From Gaetbulibacter_A sp043876815 (GTDB taxonomy: Bacteria; Bacteroidota; Bacteroidia; Flavobacteriales; Flavobacteriaceae): a stretch of DNA of 64,000 bases. The stretch lies in assembly GCF_043876815.1 (NCBI RefSeq), contig NZ_JBAWKA010000001.1, forward strand, positions 930,001 to 994,000. The letters are read 5' to 3'. Shown here piece after piece: positions 8,604-17,235 of this stretch. A program made the translations under genes and the position numbers. Position 1 is the first letter of the stretch, and each line of letters begins with the position of its first letter. The notes below the pieces were generated by a model. That model worked only from the letters and a program-made list of their open reading frames with translations, did no database searches and was not told where the DNA came from.

Positions 8604-8611
8604 CAAAGATA
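8604..8611 (-). promoter_or_regulatory. -7 promoter box for purB
   Basis: Minus-strand TATCTTTG, exact TAnnTTTG, 21 bases before the ATG. Confidence 0.55.
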
Positions 8612-8729
8612 GGTATTTGTAAAGCGAATACCGAATATCAAAATATGAATTTTTATTACTGGGCTTATAGCTTAAAATAGTTATCTTAGATTTAATTTTT
8701 TACTATGAATCTCTAATATTAAAATACAC

Positions 8730-9203
8730 ATGTCTAGAACAAAAAAAATTTTATACACTATTTTAGCACTAGTAATCGTGGCTCAATTTTTTGGCCCGAA
8801 AAAGAATCAAGGCGATCAAACAAAAGTAAATGCCTTTTTTGAAGAAACAAATCCTTCTGAAACTGTAAAATTGGTTTTAAAAGAATCTTGCTTTGATTGC
8901 CATTCCAATTACACCAAATATCCAGTATATAATAATATTACTCCGGTAAACTACTATCTGGCACATCATATTGATGAGGCTAAGGAACATTTAAATTTTT
9001 CGGAATGGGATAGTTATTCTGATAAGAGAAAAAAGAGAAAAATGGAGGAAATAGGGGAGTCTGTTGAAGAAGGCTGGATGCCTCTTAACTCCTATCTTTG
9101 GCTACATCCACATGCGAAACTTACATCTGATCAGGTGGTTGCTGTTACAGACTGGGTGAAATTTATGCAAGTGAAATATAACATGGACGAAAACCCACAA
9201 TAA
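8730..9203 (+). CDS. Haem-binding domain protein (c-type CxxCH)
   Basis: 157 residues. An N-terminal membrane anchor or signal (about 7-22) is followed by a small domain with one haem-attachment motif CFDCH (residues 53-57) and several histidines (HH at about 79). This matches the 'haem-binding domain' family (PF14376), small periplasmic monohaem proteins common in Bacteroidota. The length is typical. A role in electron transfer or haem handling is likely but no partner genes are adjacent. It is divergent from purB. Confidence 0.8.
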   Translation: MSRTKKILYTILALVIVAQFFGPKKNQGDQTKVNAFFEETNPSETVKLVLKESCFDCHSNYTKYPVYNNITPVNYYLAHHIDEAKEHLNFSEWDSYSDKRKKRKMEEIGESVEEGWMPLNSYLWLHPHAKLTSDQVVAVTDWVKFMQVKYNMDENPQ

Positions 9204-9250
9204 TTCAGAGCTGTTTTTAAATCCTCAATGGCTATCCGGGAAGGTTCCTT

Positions 9251-10489
9251 ATGAATAGAACGCTACTTATCATTGGCTTTGTATGGCCGGAGCCGAAAAG
9301 CTCTGCAGCGGGGAGTCGTATGATGCAGTTGATTCATTTTTTTAAGGAAGAGGGCTATCAAATTACCTTCGCTTCAAGCAGTACTAGAACAGATAGGTCT
9401 TTTCAACTGGAAAAACTCGATGTTGTCCCTAAGACTATTGAATTAAATAAACCATCTTTCGATGAATTTATAAAGACTTTACAACCGGACGTTGTATTAT
9501 TTGATAGGTTTATGACTGAGGAGCAATTCGGTTGGCGGGTAGCAGAAAACTGTCCTGATGCAATACGGATATTGGATACGGAAGACTTACACGGTTTACG
9601 GAAAGCCCGGGAATTAGCTTTTAGATCTGGAAACTCCTGGAATTCTTCATTTTTACTCAATGAAGTTGCAAAACGTGAAATAGCGAGTATTTACAGAAGT
9701 GATCTTAGTTTAATAATTTCTGAGTCCGAAATGGAACTTCTGCAAACTTACTTTAAAGTAGATCAGAACCTGCTATTTTATTTACCTTTCATGTTGGAGG
9801 CGATTACCGAAGTGCAAATAAAAGCCTTGCCCAAGTTCAATCAAAGAGAACATTTTATAACTATTGGTAATTTTTTGCACGAACCAAATTATCAGGGTGT
9901 CCTTTTTCTAAAGAAAAAAATATGGCCCATAATTAATGCAGCTTTACCGGAAGCCCAGCTGCACATATATGGAGCGTATAGTTCACAAAAGGTAAGTCAA
10001 CTTCACAATGAAAAGCAAGGGTTTTTAATTAAAGGCTTTGCTAATGATGCCCTGGATGTTATGAAACAGGCCAGGATATGCCTAGCTCCATTACCTTTTG
10101 GAGCAGGATTAAAAGGAAAAATAGTCGATGCTTTGCAGGCAGGGACACCCTGCATTATGAATTCTATTGCTGCCGAAGGTATTTTTGGGCCTTTAGAACC
10201 AAATGGATGTGTTGTAGATAATCCTGAACAATTTGCGAAAAAAGCTATTCAATTGTATTCAGATGCTTCAGTTTGGGAGGAAAAGCACCGATTTGGATTT
10301 GAAATTTTGAATGAACGGTTTAATAAGGTGAAATTCTATGATTTATTTTCCACGAAACTCGAGGACATTTGTCAAAATTTAGGGCAAAACCGAGAACAAA
10401 ATTTTACGGGACAAATGCTGCAGCATCATCAACTACAAAGCACAAAATACCTTAGTAAATGGATCGAAGAAAAAAATAGGCCATCTTAA
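9251..10489 (+). CDS. GT4-type glycosyltransferase
   Basis: 412 residues with a GT-B pattern. The N-terminal domain opens with LLIIGFVWPEPKSSAAGSRM (acceptor-side loop). The C-terminal nucleotide-sugar domain has FITIGNFLHEPNYQGVLFLK and the donor-binding stretch GAGLKGKIVDALQAGTPCI with a following conserved glutamate in AAEGIF. No signal peptide, so it acts in the cytosol. Substrate is unknown. It stands alone rather than in a polysaccharide cluster, and its partners cannot be inferred. Confidence 0.8.
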   Translation: MNRTLLIIGFVWPEPKSSAAGSRMMQLIHFFKEEGYQITFASSSTRTDRSFQLEKLDVVPKTIELNKPSFDEFIKTLQPDVVLFDRFMTEEQFGWRVAENCPDAIRILDTEDLHGLRKARELAFRSGNSWNSSFLLNEVAKREIASIYRSDLSLIISESEMELLQTYFKVDQNLLFYLPFMLEAITEVQIKALPKFNQREHFITIGNFLHEPNYQGVLFLKKKIWPIINAALPEAQLHIYGAYSSQKVSQLHNEKQGFLIKGFANDALDVMKQARICLAPLPFGAGLKGKIVDALQAGTPCIMNSIAAEGIFGPLEPNGCVVDNPEQFAKKAIQLYSDASVWEEKHRFGFEILNERFNKVKFYDLFSTKLEDICQNLGQNREQNFTGQMLQHHQLQSTKYLSKWIEEKNRPS

Positions 10490-10635
10490 AACATCGATAA
10501 AGGGTTATATTATAGTGCTTTATAGCTTTTAAATTTTAAAAAGTTAATTTTTATTACCATATTTGATTCAACCCAAATCAATTAATTCGATAATTCAGCT
10601 AGCTGTTTTATCCTTTAACCACTATTAACTTAACC

Positions 10636-12246
10636 ATGAAAAAAATCCATCGAACTCCCTCAGACGTTTATCTCTCTATTTATGTTATTTTGTTTTTAAT
10701 CTTTTACTTTTTTATGCTACAAGGATGCAGTAAGGAAGCTGTGACAGCCGATAGTAATACAGAAAATCAAGAACAGGAAGCCCCCACCGAGCCATCACCT
10801 AATTCGCCAGATCAGAACGCTGCAAATATTGACGTGAACAACGATGGAGTATTGAATATCTTAATTCTCGGCTCCAGCAAATCCATCAATAGTAGTACCG
10901 ATCCCTATAGAATATCAGAACTAAGTAACGAATTGAATAAAATTTTTACCGCTGACCCTTCAGTTTCCTTGAATATCAAAATTGCAACTCAGGATATTTA
11001 CACTTCCAAAGATATTGTTGTTGGTCTTGGTGGCCAAGGAACGGAATACACCTATACTCATTTCCGTCATTCTTTGACTCAATTTTACCACTGGCCGGAG
11101 GGTAAAACGGCCCGACTTAATAATTTATCAGGTCAAGGTGATACGGACTGGGATTATGTCATTATTACTGCAGACCCCTATATTGTACAAAATATTCCAG
11201 GTTATTTTTCACTTGGAGTTAATAAACTAGCTTCGAAAATTAACGCAGGCACTGCTAAAACACTTTTAGTGATGATGTGGCCTAATTCTAGCGCCAGTAC
11301 CATAACTCATTTTGAAGAATTTACCTATAGGGCTGCGGCTGGAGCTCATGTTCCTGTTCAGGTTGTTCCGGCAGGTTTAGCCTGGGAAGCCCTGCCATCA
11401 GGCAAAAAAGACAATTCAGGTTCTGGTTATCCTTCTCCCAATGGGGCCTATGTAACCGCATCTGCCATTTATTCTCAAATAACGAACAAAAGTGCTACCC
11501 AATCGGATTACATGTATGATGATGAGATTGCCAATGTCGCAATGAATACTGTGATAACAGCGGCTTCAAATGATCATTTTACGGGTAAGCCTTCTCTTTC
11601 ATCGCCTTTTAAAAACTGTGACATTACGGACGCCGTTTTAAATTATAACCATACTGGAACAAGCACAGAACGCGGTATTCTAAGAGGTTTAACTTGGGTT
11701 GTGGGAAAAGCGGGAAAACAGCTTGTGTTGAATGGTGATCCACCAATTAATTTTAATTATGGCCGAGCTAATACCAATTTTGAAGCGGATAAGCGCTACA
11801 AATTAGATCCGTCAAAATTTGATTTTTCAGTTGGATTTCCCATGCAGGACCATTCGAACCATGGAGAAACTTCCATGTTGTATGGAATAGATTTTAGAGG
11901 GTTTCAGAATGAAAACGGAACGGACCTAGGAACCGCTTTGTACATGGTTCGCAACGGTGAGTTACCTCTTGGTCGAGCAATCCCTATCAGAACTTTGTGG
12001 GCGGAAATAAAAGAAGCTATACCAACCTTATCTGCTTATAGTGACTCCTGGCATTTGAATGAGGTGCTTAACAAGGCTATAGGTGGTTATTTATATACAC
12101 TATTAACTAATGATTGCGCCGTTGGGCCGGAACCGTCAGATCAGAATAGTTTGGATTGGAAGAACTGGCAGGCCCATAAAATTGGCTACAAGACTGCCTG
12201 GACATTAATGTATTCTGATACGAATCCACCCGGTTGCTATGAATAA
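10636..12246 (+). CDS. Large secreted lipoprotein of unknown function
   Basis: 536 residues. A long N-terminal region ends in the lipobox LQGC (cysteine about residue 31), followed by a low-complexity spacer (E, P, N, S, about 35-65) and a globular part. It begins with an EF-hand-like DVNNDG segment and a strand-loop ILILGSSKSI that resembles block I of SGNH hydrolases. I cannot assign the matching C-terminal Asp-His block with confidence (candidates are the DHSNHGE and SDSWHLNE segments). Family not recognised; an esterase-like fold is a guess. It is convergent with the sirtuin remnant, with only four bases between stops. Confidence 0.6.
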   Translation: MKKIHRTPSDVYLSIYVILFLIFYFFMLQGCSKEAVTADSNTENQEQEAPTEPSPNSPDQNAANIDVNNDGVLNILILGSSKSINSSTDPYRISELSNELNKIFTADPSVSLNIKIATQDIYTSKDIVVGLGGQGTEYTYTHFRHSLTQFYHWPEGKTARLNNLSGQGDTDWDYVIITADPYIVQNIPGYFSLGVNKLASKINAGTAKTLLVMMWPNSSASTITHFEEFTYRAAAGAHVPVQVVPAGLAWEALPSGKKDNSGSGYPSPNGAYVTASAIYSQITNKSATQSDYMYDDEIANVAMNTVITAASNDHFTGKPSLSSPFKNCDITDAVLNYNHTGTSTERGILRGLTWVVGKAGKQLVLNGDPPINFNYGRANTNFEADKRYKLDPSKFDFSVGFPMQDHSNHGETSMLYGIDFRGFQNENGTDLGTALYMVRNGELPLGRAIPIRTLWAEIKEAIPTLSAYSDSWHLNEVLNKAIGGYLYTLLTNDCAVGPEPSDQNSLDWKNWQAHKIGYKTAWTLMYSDTNPPGCYE

Positions 12247-12250
12247 AGCC

Positions 12251-12590
12251 TTATAGAAATCGCGATATCACCTTTTCTATACCGCTAGTTGCCGGTTCAG
12301 GGATAACGGTCACCCGCGAGTGACCACTAATATTAGGGTTGGGGTCTATAAAATATACTGGTGCCTGTTCCTTAATATAATGGATCAGGCTGGCAGCCGG
12401 GTATACCTGCATCGATGTTCCAACAATCATTAAAATATCTGCCATCTGGCAAATGCTCATGGCTTTTCGTATCATGGGAACTTCTTCTCCAAACCATACG
12501 ACATGAGGGTGCAATTGATGTCCCTTGTCGCAGTAATCTCCCAATTTCAGATCTTTTCGCCATTCTTTTATGTCATTTGGATTGAAAAAT
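12251..12590 (-). pseudogene. Truncated SIR2-family NAD-dependent deacylase (5' part lost)
   Basis: Only the C-terminal half of a sirtuin remains (about 105 of roughly 230 residues): W-KDLKLGDYC at its start, then the HPHVVWFGEEVP block, the ADILMIVGTSMQVYPAASL NAD-binding block, and FIDPNPN. The N-terminal Rossmann part (GAGISAESGI), the catalytic histidine and the TQNVDNLH block are absent. In-frame sequence upstream of about 12580 does not look like sirtuin and has no ATG that would rescue it (the open frame begins with TTG). It therefore cannot be catalytic and is read as a remnant of a deletion. Confidence 0.8.
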
Positions 12591-12873
12591 GCTGCTAATG
12601 TTTTATTTATCCATTTATGGTATTCTCTAATGATTAAAGTAATAACAAATAGAGTAGCTCCTAATTGTCAACCATGGGTTGGTTGTTATATAGTTTAAGG
12701 ATACGTCCTGTCTTTAAAAACTTCGAGAATAACGAAATGAAGCATTAATTAACTGAGATATAAAGATATATTGCAATATAGACAACAGAGGATGATCCTT
12801 TTTTATTAAGTTGTTTGTTAACCTTTCGTATTAAAGAACATTAAACAGTAAGTAAACTTATTAATATCTTAAA
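12591..12873. other. Non-coding stretch between the sirtuin remnant and the next lipoprotein gene
   Basis: AT-rich with no supported gene. It contains the deletion junction of the sirtuin remnant and presumably the promoter of the lipoprotein gene at 12874; no exact TAnnTTTG box is seen. Confidence 0.4.
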
Positions 12874-13374
12874 ATGAAAACAATGAACAATTTATTATTT
12901 AAAATGAAGTATTTAGTATTGGCATTATTAATCGCTTTTAGCTTTTCCTGTTCAACAGAAGATGGAGAACGAGGACCCCAAGGAGAGCAGGGCATTCCTG
13001 GAGTTGATGGTAAGGATGGTAATGCCAATGTTATCTCGGTACTTTTTGAAAACCAAACGATTAGTGTAGGTAATAATGTATTTAACATTCCAGAGCTTAC
13101 ACAAGATATTTACGATAATGGTATAGTCTATGCTTATGCTACCGTAGGAAGTAATGCCTACTGGGAAGTGCTTCCTTTAAGCAGTGGCGGCAATACTATT
13201 TTAGAAATTGACAGAATTGAAGTGGGTCAAGCCACTTTAAAAGCTACTTTCACACAAAGTAATCTTAGGATTCGTTTTGTTTTAGTTGCAGGTACACCAG
13301 CTGGTATGGCAAGTGAGGGCCTGAGTCACATGTCTTACAAGGAGGCCATGGATTATTTTGGACTAGAGTATTAA
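12874..13374 (+). CDS. Lipoprotein with a short collagen-like segment
   Basis: 166 residues. The signal ends in the lipobox FSFSC (cysteine about residue 26; an alternative start at 12904 keeps the same lipobox). Directly after it come six Gly-X-Y triplets (GERGPQGEQGIPGVDGKDG), then a compact beta-rich domain of about 110 residues that I do not recognise. The collagen-like part probably acts as a stalk holding the domain away from the membrane. Function unknown. It is followed by a strong terminator. Confidence 0.7.
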   Translation: MKTMNNLLFKMKYLVLALLIAFSFSCSTEDGERGPQGEQGIPGVDGKDGNANVISVLFENQTISVGNNVFNIPELTQDIYDNGIVYAYATVGSNAYWEVLPLSSGGNTILEIDRIEVGQATLKATFTQSNLRIRFVLVAGTPAGMASEGLSHMSYKEAMDYFGLEY

Positions 13375-13393
13375 CTCTATTTAATATATTTTT

Positions 13394-13426
13394 AAAAACC
13401 GAAGATTAAACTCTTCGGTTTTTTTA
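13394..13426 (+). terminator. Intrinsic terminator of the collagen-like lipoprotein gene
   Basis: AAAACCGAAGA and TCTTCGGTTTTTTT arms, about 20 bases after the stop. Confidence 0.85.
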
Positions 13427-13452
13427 TTTCGTTTTTCTACTGAAATGACTAC

Positions 13453-13593
13453 TATTGCATTTCAAAATGCAATATATTTTACAAGATGATTAAACGTAAA
13501 AGCGCAAGCATTTCAAAATTTATAATTCATAAAGTTGGTAATAAACATAATTATAATGAAAATACTTTTTCAAAGAGGAAATGCATTTTGATG
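13453..13593. promoter_or_regulatory. Cluster of TGCATTTTGA-like motifs upstream of the tRNA methyltransferase gene
   Basis: A near-perfect palindrome TATTGCATTTCAAAATGCAATA (arms 13453-13462 and 13465-13474), then GCATTTCAAAAT at 13508-13519, and the same motif inverted, ATGCATTTTGATG, at 13581-13593. Three related copies in 140 bases without a gene suggest an operator array, but the region is AT-rich and chance is possible. Confidence 0.3.
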
Positions 13594-13660
13594 AAGTGAG
13601 TTACGAAATTATACTGCCCTTTGCTTTGTGTCAAGACTTAAATGCTATAAATTAATATTT

Positions 13661-14326
13661 ATGACAGACCAAGACCTGCTTCGATATCTCGAGTCATTTC
13701 TAACCACACGTCGTAAAGACAGGTTCGATAAGGTTTTAGTGGAACGTACCAAACATTTCACAGTGGCGACGGAAGATGTATATCAACTTCATAATACGAG
13801 TGCCGTGATTCGAAGCTGTGATGTTTTTGGAATTCAGGAAGTTCATATAGTTGAGGAGATAAACTCAAAGCGAATTGATCGGGAAATTGCTATGGGTGCT
13901 CAAAAATGGGTAGACATCAAGCGTTATCATTCGGTGAAGGACTGTATAAGTCAATTAAAAACTGAAGGTTATCAAATAATTGCTACCACACCACACACTA
14001 ATGACACCGTTTTGCAGGATTTTGACGTGTCTAAAAAATCATGTTTTTTCTTTGGAAGAGAAACTGAAGGTTTATCTCAAGAGGTTTTAGATCAGGCAGA
14101 TACTTTTCTCAAAATTCCTATGGCCGGATTTACCGAAAGCCTGAACATCTCTGTCTCGGCAGCTATAATTTTACAGCATGTAACCTCAAAACTGAAACAA
14201 TCCAATATATCCTGGCAACTTAGTCCAGAGGAGCAGGATGCGCTTCGATTTACTTGGATTAAAAAAACGATTAAAAAATTTGATACAATCGTGGAAAACT
14301 ATCAGAAAAAAAATGGAGGTACTTAA
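13661..14326 (+). CDS. trmH: SpoU/TrmH family tRNA (guanosine-2'-O-)-methyltransferase
   Basis: 221 residues from the ATG at 13661 (a GTG at 13628 is in frame but less likely). The N-terminal segment RRKDRFDKVLVERTKHFTVATEDVYQ-HN-SAVIRSCD is typical of TrmH, which methylates G18 of tRNA. The knotted SAM site is visible as CFFFGRETEGLSQEVLDQAD, then KIPMAGFTESLNISVSAAI. Length agrees with TrmH. It converges on a neighbour with one base between stops. Confidence 0.9.
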   Translation: MTDQDLLRYLESFLTTRRKDRFDKVLVERTKHFTVATEDVYQLHNTSAVIRSCDVFGIQEVHIVEEINSKRIDREIAMGAQKWVDIKRYHSVKDCISQLKTEGYQIIATTPHTNDTVLQDFDVSKKSCFFFGRETEGLSQEVLDQADTFLKIPMAGFTESLNISVSAAIILQHVTSKLKQSNISWQLSPEEQDALRFTWIKKTIKKFDTIVENYQKKNGGT

Positions 14327-14327
14327 A

Positions 14328-15104
14328 CTATAACTTTCCGCTACGGCCACGGCTCAATAATTTATATTCTTCGTAGCATTCACTAATAGCGTCAAGTATT
14401 TGAAGGTCATTAGCAGATTCGATAAACCCTTTAGAGTAGTTACATTGGGCTACAATTTCGTCCAGATCTACACGACTTATGTTCAATAGCGCCATCAAGG
14501 TCTCCCGATCAAAACGGGAAGCAAGTAGGTTTCTTATTTCATCATCCTCCTTCATCTTTCTCAATTTTCGCAATTCGTTTGATTTTTTACCAAACATGCG
14601 ATGTAAAAAATCTGCAGGGTTAAAAATAGCACCAACAATTTTAGAAATGGTTCCGGGTTTGTCTGCTTCGTAACCCGTACTTGATAATCCGGAAATACTA
14701 TAACGGTAATTCACATTCGGTTCAGGCACCTGATTTATATCGACTTCCAGATACCCTGTCAGGTTCAACTGATTAACCACAACTTGTTCTAATGCGAGGG
14801 CCAATTCAGTTAATTTAATATCTGCATTTCCGAATTTTATCCAGTCGTTTGTTACGCGAACCCTAATGGATTTAAAGCCTAAATAAGAAAAATGAAGGGT
14901 ATCATTCACCTGAGCCTTAATTTCGAAGGCACCAGAACTATCGGTCGAAGTTCCTACCACCTGATTCAGATTCACAATATTTACAGACTCGAGAGGCTTA
15001 TCATTTGAGGCATCTAAAACTTTTCCTTTTACATAAGTGGGCTCCTGAGCATGAAGCACAAAAGCACTGGTTATAAAAAGGAAAAGTAGGAACTGTTTTA
15101 ACAT
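14328..15104 (-). CDS. Exported protein with carboxypeptidase-like regulatory (CarbopepD_reg-like) domain
   Basis: 258 residues. Signal peptide (1-19, ending VLHAQ) followed by a beta-sandwich domain of about 90 residues starting YVKGKVLDASNDKPLESVNIVNLNQVVGT-TDSSGAFEI, as found at the N-terminus of many Bacteroidota TonB receptors. The rest is alpha-helical and charged and lacks a plug or barrel. The role is unknown; it is probably periplasmic. It matches no named family. Confidence 0.75.
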   Translation of the reverse strand: MLKQFLLFLFITSAFVLHAQEPTYVKGKVLDASNDKPLESVNIVNLNQVVGTSTDSSGAFEIKAQVNDTLHFSYLGFKSIRVRVTNDWIKFGNADIKLTELALALEQVVVNQLNLTGYLEVDINQVPEPNVNYRYSISGLSSTGYEADKPGTISKIVGAIFNPADFLHRMFGKKSNELRKLRKMKEDDEIRNLLASRFDRETLMALLNISRVDLDEIVAQCNYSKGFIESANDLQILDAISECYEEYKLLSRGRSGKL

Positions 15105-15202
15105 AGAGGGTAATCTGAATTTTTTTATAAAAGTACTAAACTAAAGACAAAACGCTAGTGTAATGATTTTATTTTGACTTAAAATTAACAGATTTATCTG
15201 GT

Positions 15203-16981
15203 TCATCGGCGTGAACGTCGTGGTCTGGACGCTGCTACGCTGCTACCTGAAGATCTTCGAGATTTCGATTTACCTCCTGAACTACGGCGATCCCCTCGGT
15301 CTTTGCCTTGAAAATCACCACCACTACGGCGTTTTCCGGAACGTTTCTTGTCCCCACGGCGCTTTCCGCCACCGCGATTTTCAGATACTTCAACATTTAC
15401 AAATCGTCCGTCATGTTTAAAATCGGTAAAAAACGACAATACTTTATCTTTAAATTGCGGCTCCGTATTAAAAAAGGAAAAACTGTCTTTAACCTCCGCT
15501 TTAAATATATCATCTTGTCCCAGTTCAAGTACGTCACGTAAAAAGTCTTTCAACTTCATCCAGTCGTAACCATCTTTTTTTCCAACATTTATAAAGTAAC
15601 GTACAGAATCTGAAGGGCCACCAAAATCTTTACTTTCATTTGGGTCAAAAGAACTCTCAGAAACATTCAGATCATGTGATTTATTATAATAGTTGAAAAA
15701 GCGGGTAAATTCAACCGAAAAGAATTTTTTGATCAATTCTTCTTTCGTGGTATCATCGAATAAGCTATTCAATTGTTCCAAATACTGATCGATACCATGG
15801 TTGATATCTGTTTTGTGAACCTTATTGGCCAAAGACATTAACTGTACCTCACAAATTTCCATACCGTCTGGAATATCTTTTCTCTCGAATTCCTTTTTAA
15901 TAATACGCTCAATACTTTTTATTTTACGCACTTCACTTTTGGAAACGATCACCATTGAAACTCCGGTTTTACCTGCACGTCCAGTACGTCCCGAACGATG
16001 CGTATAGGTTTCAATTTCATCTGGTAACTGGTAATTAATAACGTGCGTGATATCATCTACATCAATACCTCGGGCTGCTACATCGGTAGCTACCAGCATT
16101 TGAATTTGCTTTTTTCTAAAAGAATTCATTACCAGATCCCGCTGATTTTGACTCAGGTCGCCATGCAATGCACCGGCGCTATAACCGTCTTCAATCAAAC
16201 GTTCGGCAACCTTTTGAGTGTCACGTTTCGTGCGACAAAAAATCACAGAGAAAATTTCCGGATTAGCATCTGCTAATCGTTTCAAAGCCTGATAACGGTC
16301 GCGAGCATTAACCATATAATACTCATGCGAAACCGTATTTGTACTTTCATTTTTATTACCAACGGTAATTTCTTGCGGCTTGCGCATAAAATTCTTGGCG
16401 ATCGAGGCCACTTCTTTCGGCATCGTGGCACTAAATAACCAGGTATTTTTATCCTTTGGCGTGTGTGAAAGAATTTCTGTAATATCTTCCTTGAAGCCCA
16501 TATTCAACATCTCGTCGGCTTCATCTAAAACAGCATATTCAATTTTTGAAATATCTACCAAACGACGACTGATCATATCCTTCATACGCCCGGGTGTAGC
16601 CACAATAATCTGAGCGCCACGTTTCACGTCTTTCGCTTGATCGGTAATGCTCGCACCACCATAAATAGCAACAACATTCAGACCTTTGCAGTACTTGCCG
16701 TAAAGGTTTATTTCGTTCGTAATTTGTAGACAAAGTTCACGTGTTGGAGATAAAATAAGGCCTTGTGTCGTGCGACTTTCAATAGCTATTTTTTGCAGCA
16801 TAGGAAATCCAAAGGCTGCCGTTTTACCTGTTCCGGTTTGGGCCAGAGCCACAAGGTCAGTTTCTGTTTTAAGTAAAATAGGGATGGCTTTTTGTTGTAC
16901 TTCACTGGGTTCTGTAAACCCTAAATCAGTAATAGCCTGTAATAGGTCATCATTGAGACCTAAATCTTGGAATGTGTTCAT
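15203..16981 (-). CDS. DEAD-box RNA helicase with DbpA-like RNA-binding domain
   Basis: 592 residues. Q motif near 22-29, AQTGTGKT at 47-54 (Walker A), PTRELCLQ, TPGR, DEAD at 153-156, SAT at 184-186, RGIDVDDITHVINYQLP and HRSGRTGRAG. A DbpA/CsdA-type RNA-binding domain follows (about 455-530, with VRYFINVGKKDGYDWMKLKDFL), then an arginine/glycine/serine-rich basic tail (about 535-592). It unwinds RNA during ribosome assembly or cold growth. The -7 box at 17091-17098 predicts a 5' leader of about 105 bases, as often seen for cold-induced helicases. Confidence 0.95.
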   Translation of the reverse strand: MNTFQDLGLNDDLLQAITDLGFTEPSEVQQKAIPILLKTETDLVALAQTGTGKTAAFGFPMLQKIAIESRTTQGLILSPTRELCLQITNEINLYGKYCKGLNVVAIYGGASITDQAKDVKRGAQIIVATPGRMKDMISRRLVDISKIEYAVLDEADEMLNMGFKEDITEILSHTPKDKNTWLFSATMPKEVASIAKNFMRKPQEITVGNKNESTNTVSHEYYMVNARDRYQALKRLADANPEIFSVIFCRTKRDTQKVAERLIEDGYSAGALHGDLSQNQRDLVMNSFRKKQIQMLVATDVAARGIDVDDITHVINYQLPDEIETYTHRSGRTGRAGKTGVSMVIVSKSEVRKIKSIERIIKKEFERKDIPDGMEICEVQLMSLANKVHKTDINHGIDQYLEQLNSLFDDTTKEELIKKFFSVEFTRFFNYYNKSHDLNVSESSFDPNESKDFGGPSDSVRYFINVGKKDGYDWMKLKDFLRDVLELGQDDIFKAEVKDSFSFFNTEPQFKDKVLSFFTDFKHDGRFVNVEVSENRGGGKRRGDKKRSGKRRSGGDFQGKDRGDRRSSGGKSKSRRSSGSSVAASRPRRSRR

Positions 16982-17090
16982 TCGTAATTAAGTAATCGAT
17001 TATGTTATTGGTGTTACCAAAGAAGCGAATCGACATACTTAAACCTAAAACTTCCCGCAACACATCCTCACCCTGAGGAATTTAAAGCGG

Positions 17091-17098
17091 CAAAGATA
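17091..17098 (-). promoter_or_regulatory. -7 promoter box for the DEAD-box helicase
   Basis: Minus-strand TATCTTTG, exact consensus, with about 105 bases from expected start site to ATG. The leader holds a small CCTCA/TGAGG hairpin near 17066-17078. Confidence 0.5.
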
Positions 17099-17147
17099 CA
17101 CTATTATTTCAGATTAAAGCAGATTAATCGAAAAAGGTTTTTCTTCA

Positions 17148-17235
17148 TTTTTTGGGCGTTTTAACACGCTTTCACGCGTCGTTTTTGTTTTATAAACAAA
17201 GATATCCAACAAGCGCTCAATCGTTAACGCAAATT
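17148..17235 (+). repeat. GGGCGTT interspersed repeat, copy 1
   Basis: Begins TTTTTTGGGCGTT (17148-17160), has a short ACGC/GCGT hairpin, an AAAGATATCC segment, and ends TCGTTAACGCAAATT. Start, end and the internal AAAGATATCC-like part match the copy at 46221-46320. It abuts the stop codon of the M48 peptidase gene on the other strand. Confidence 0.65.

Noticed and set aside
12372..12563. 63-codon frame overlapping the sirtuin remnant
   Set aside because: It is an out-of-frame shadow of the remnant and encodes no recognisable domain.
15211..16991. Several plus-strand frames opposite the DEAD-box helicase
   Set aside because: They overlap a well-supported gene and show no motifs or signals.
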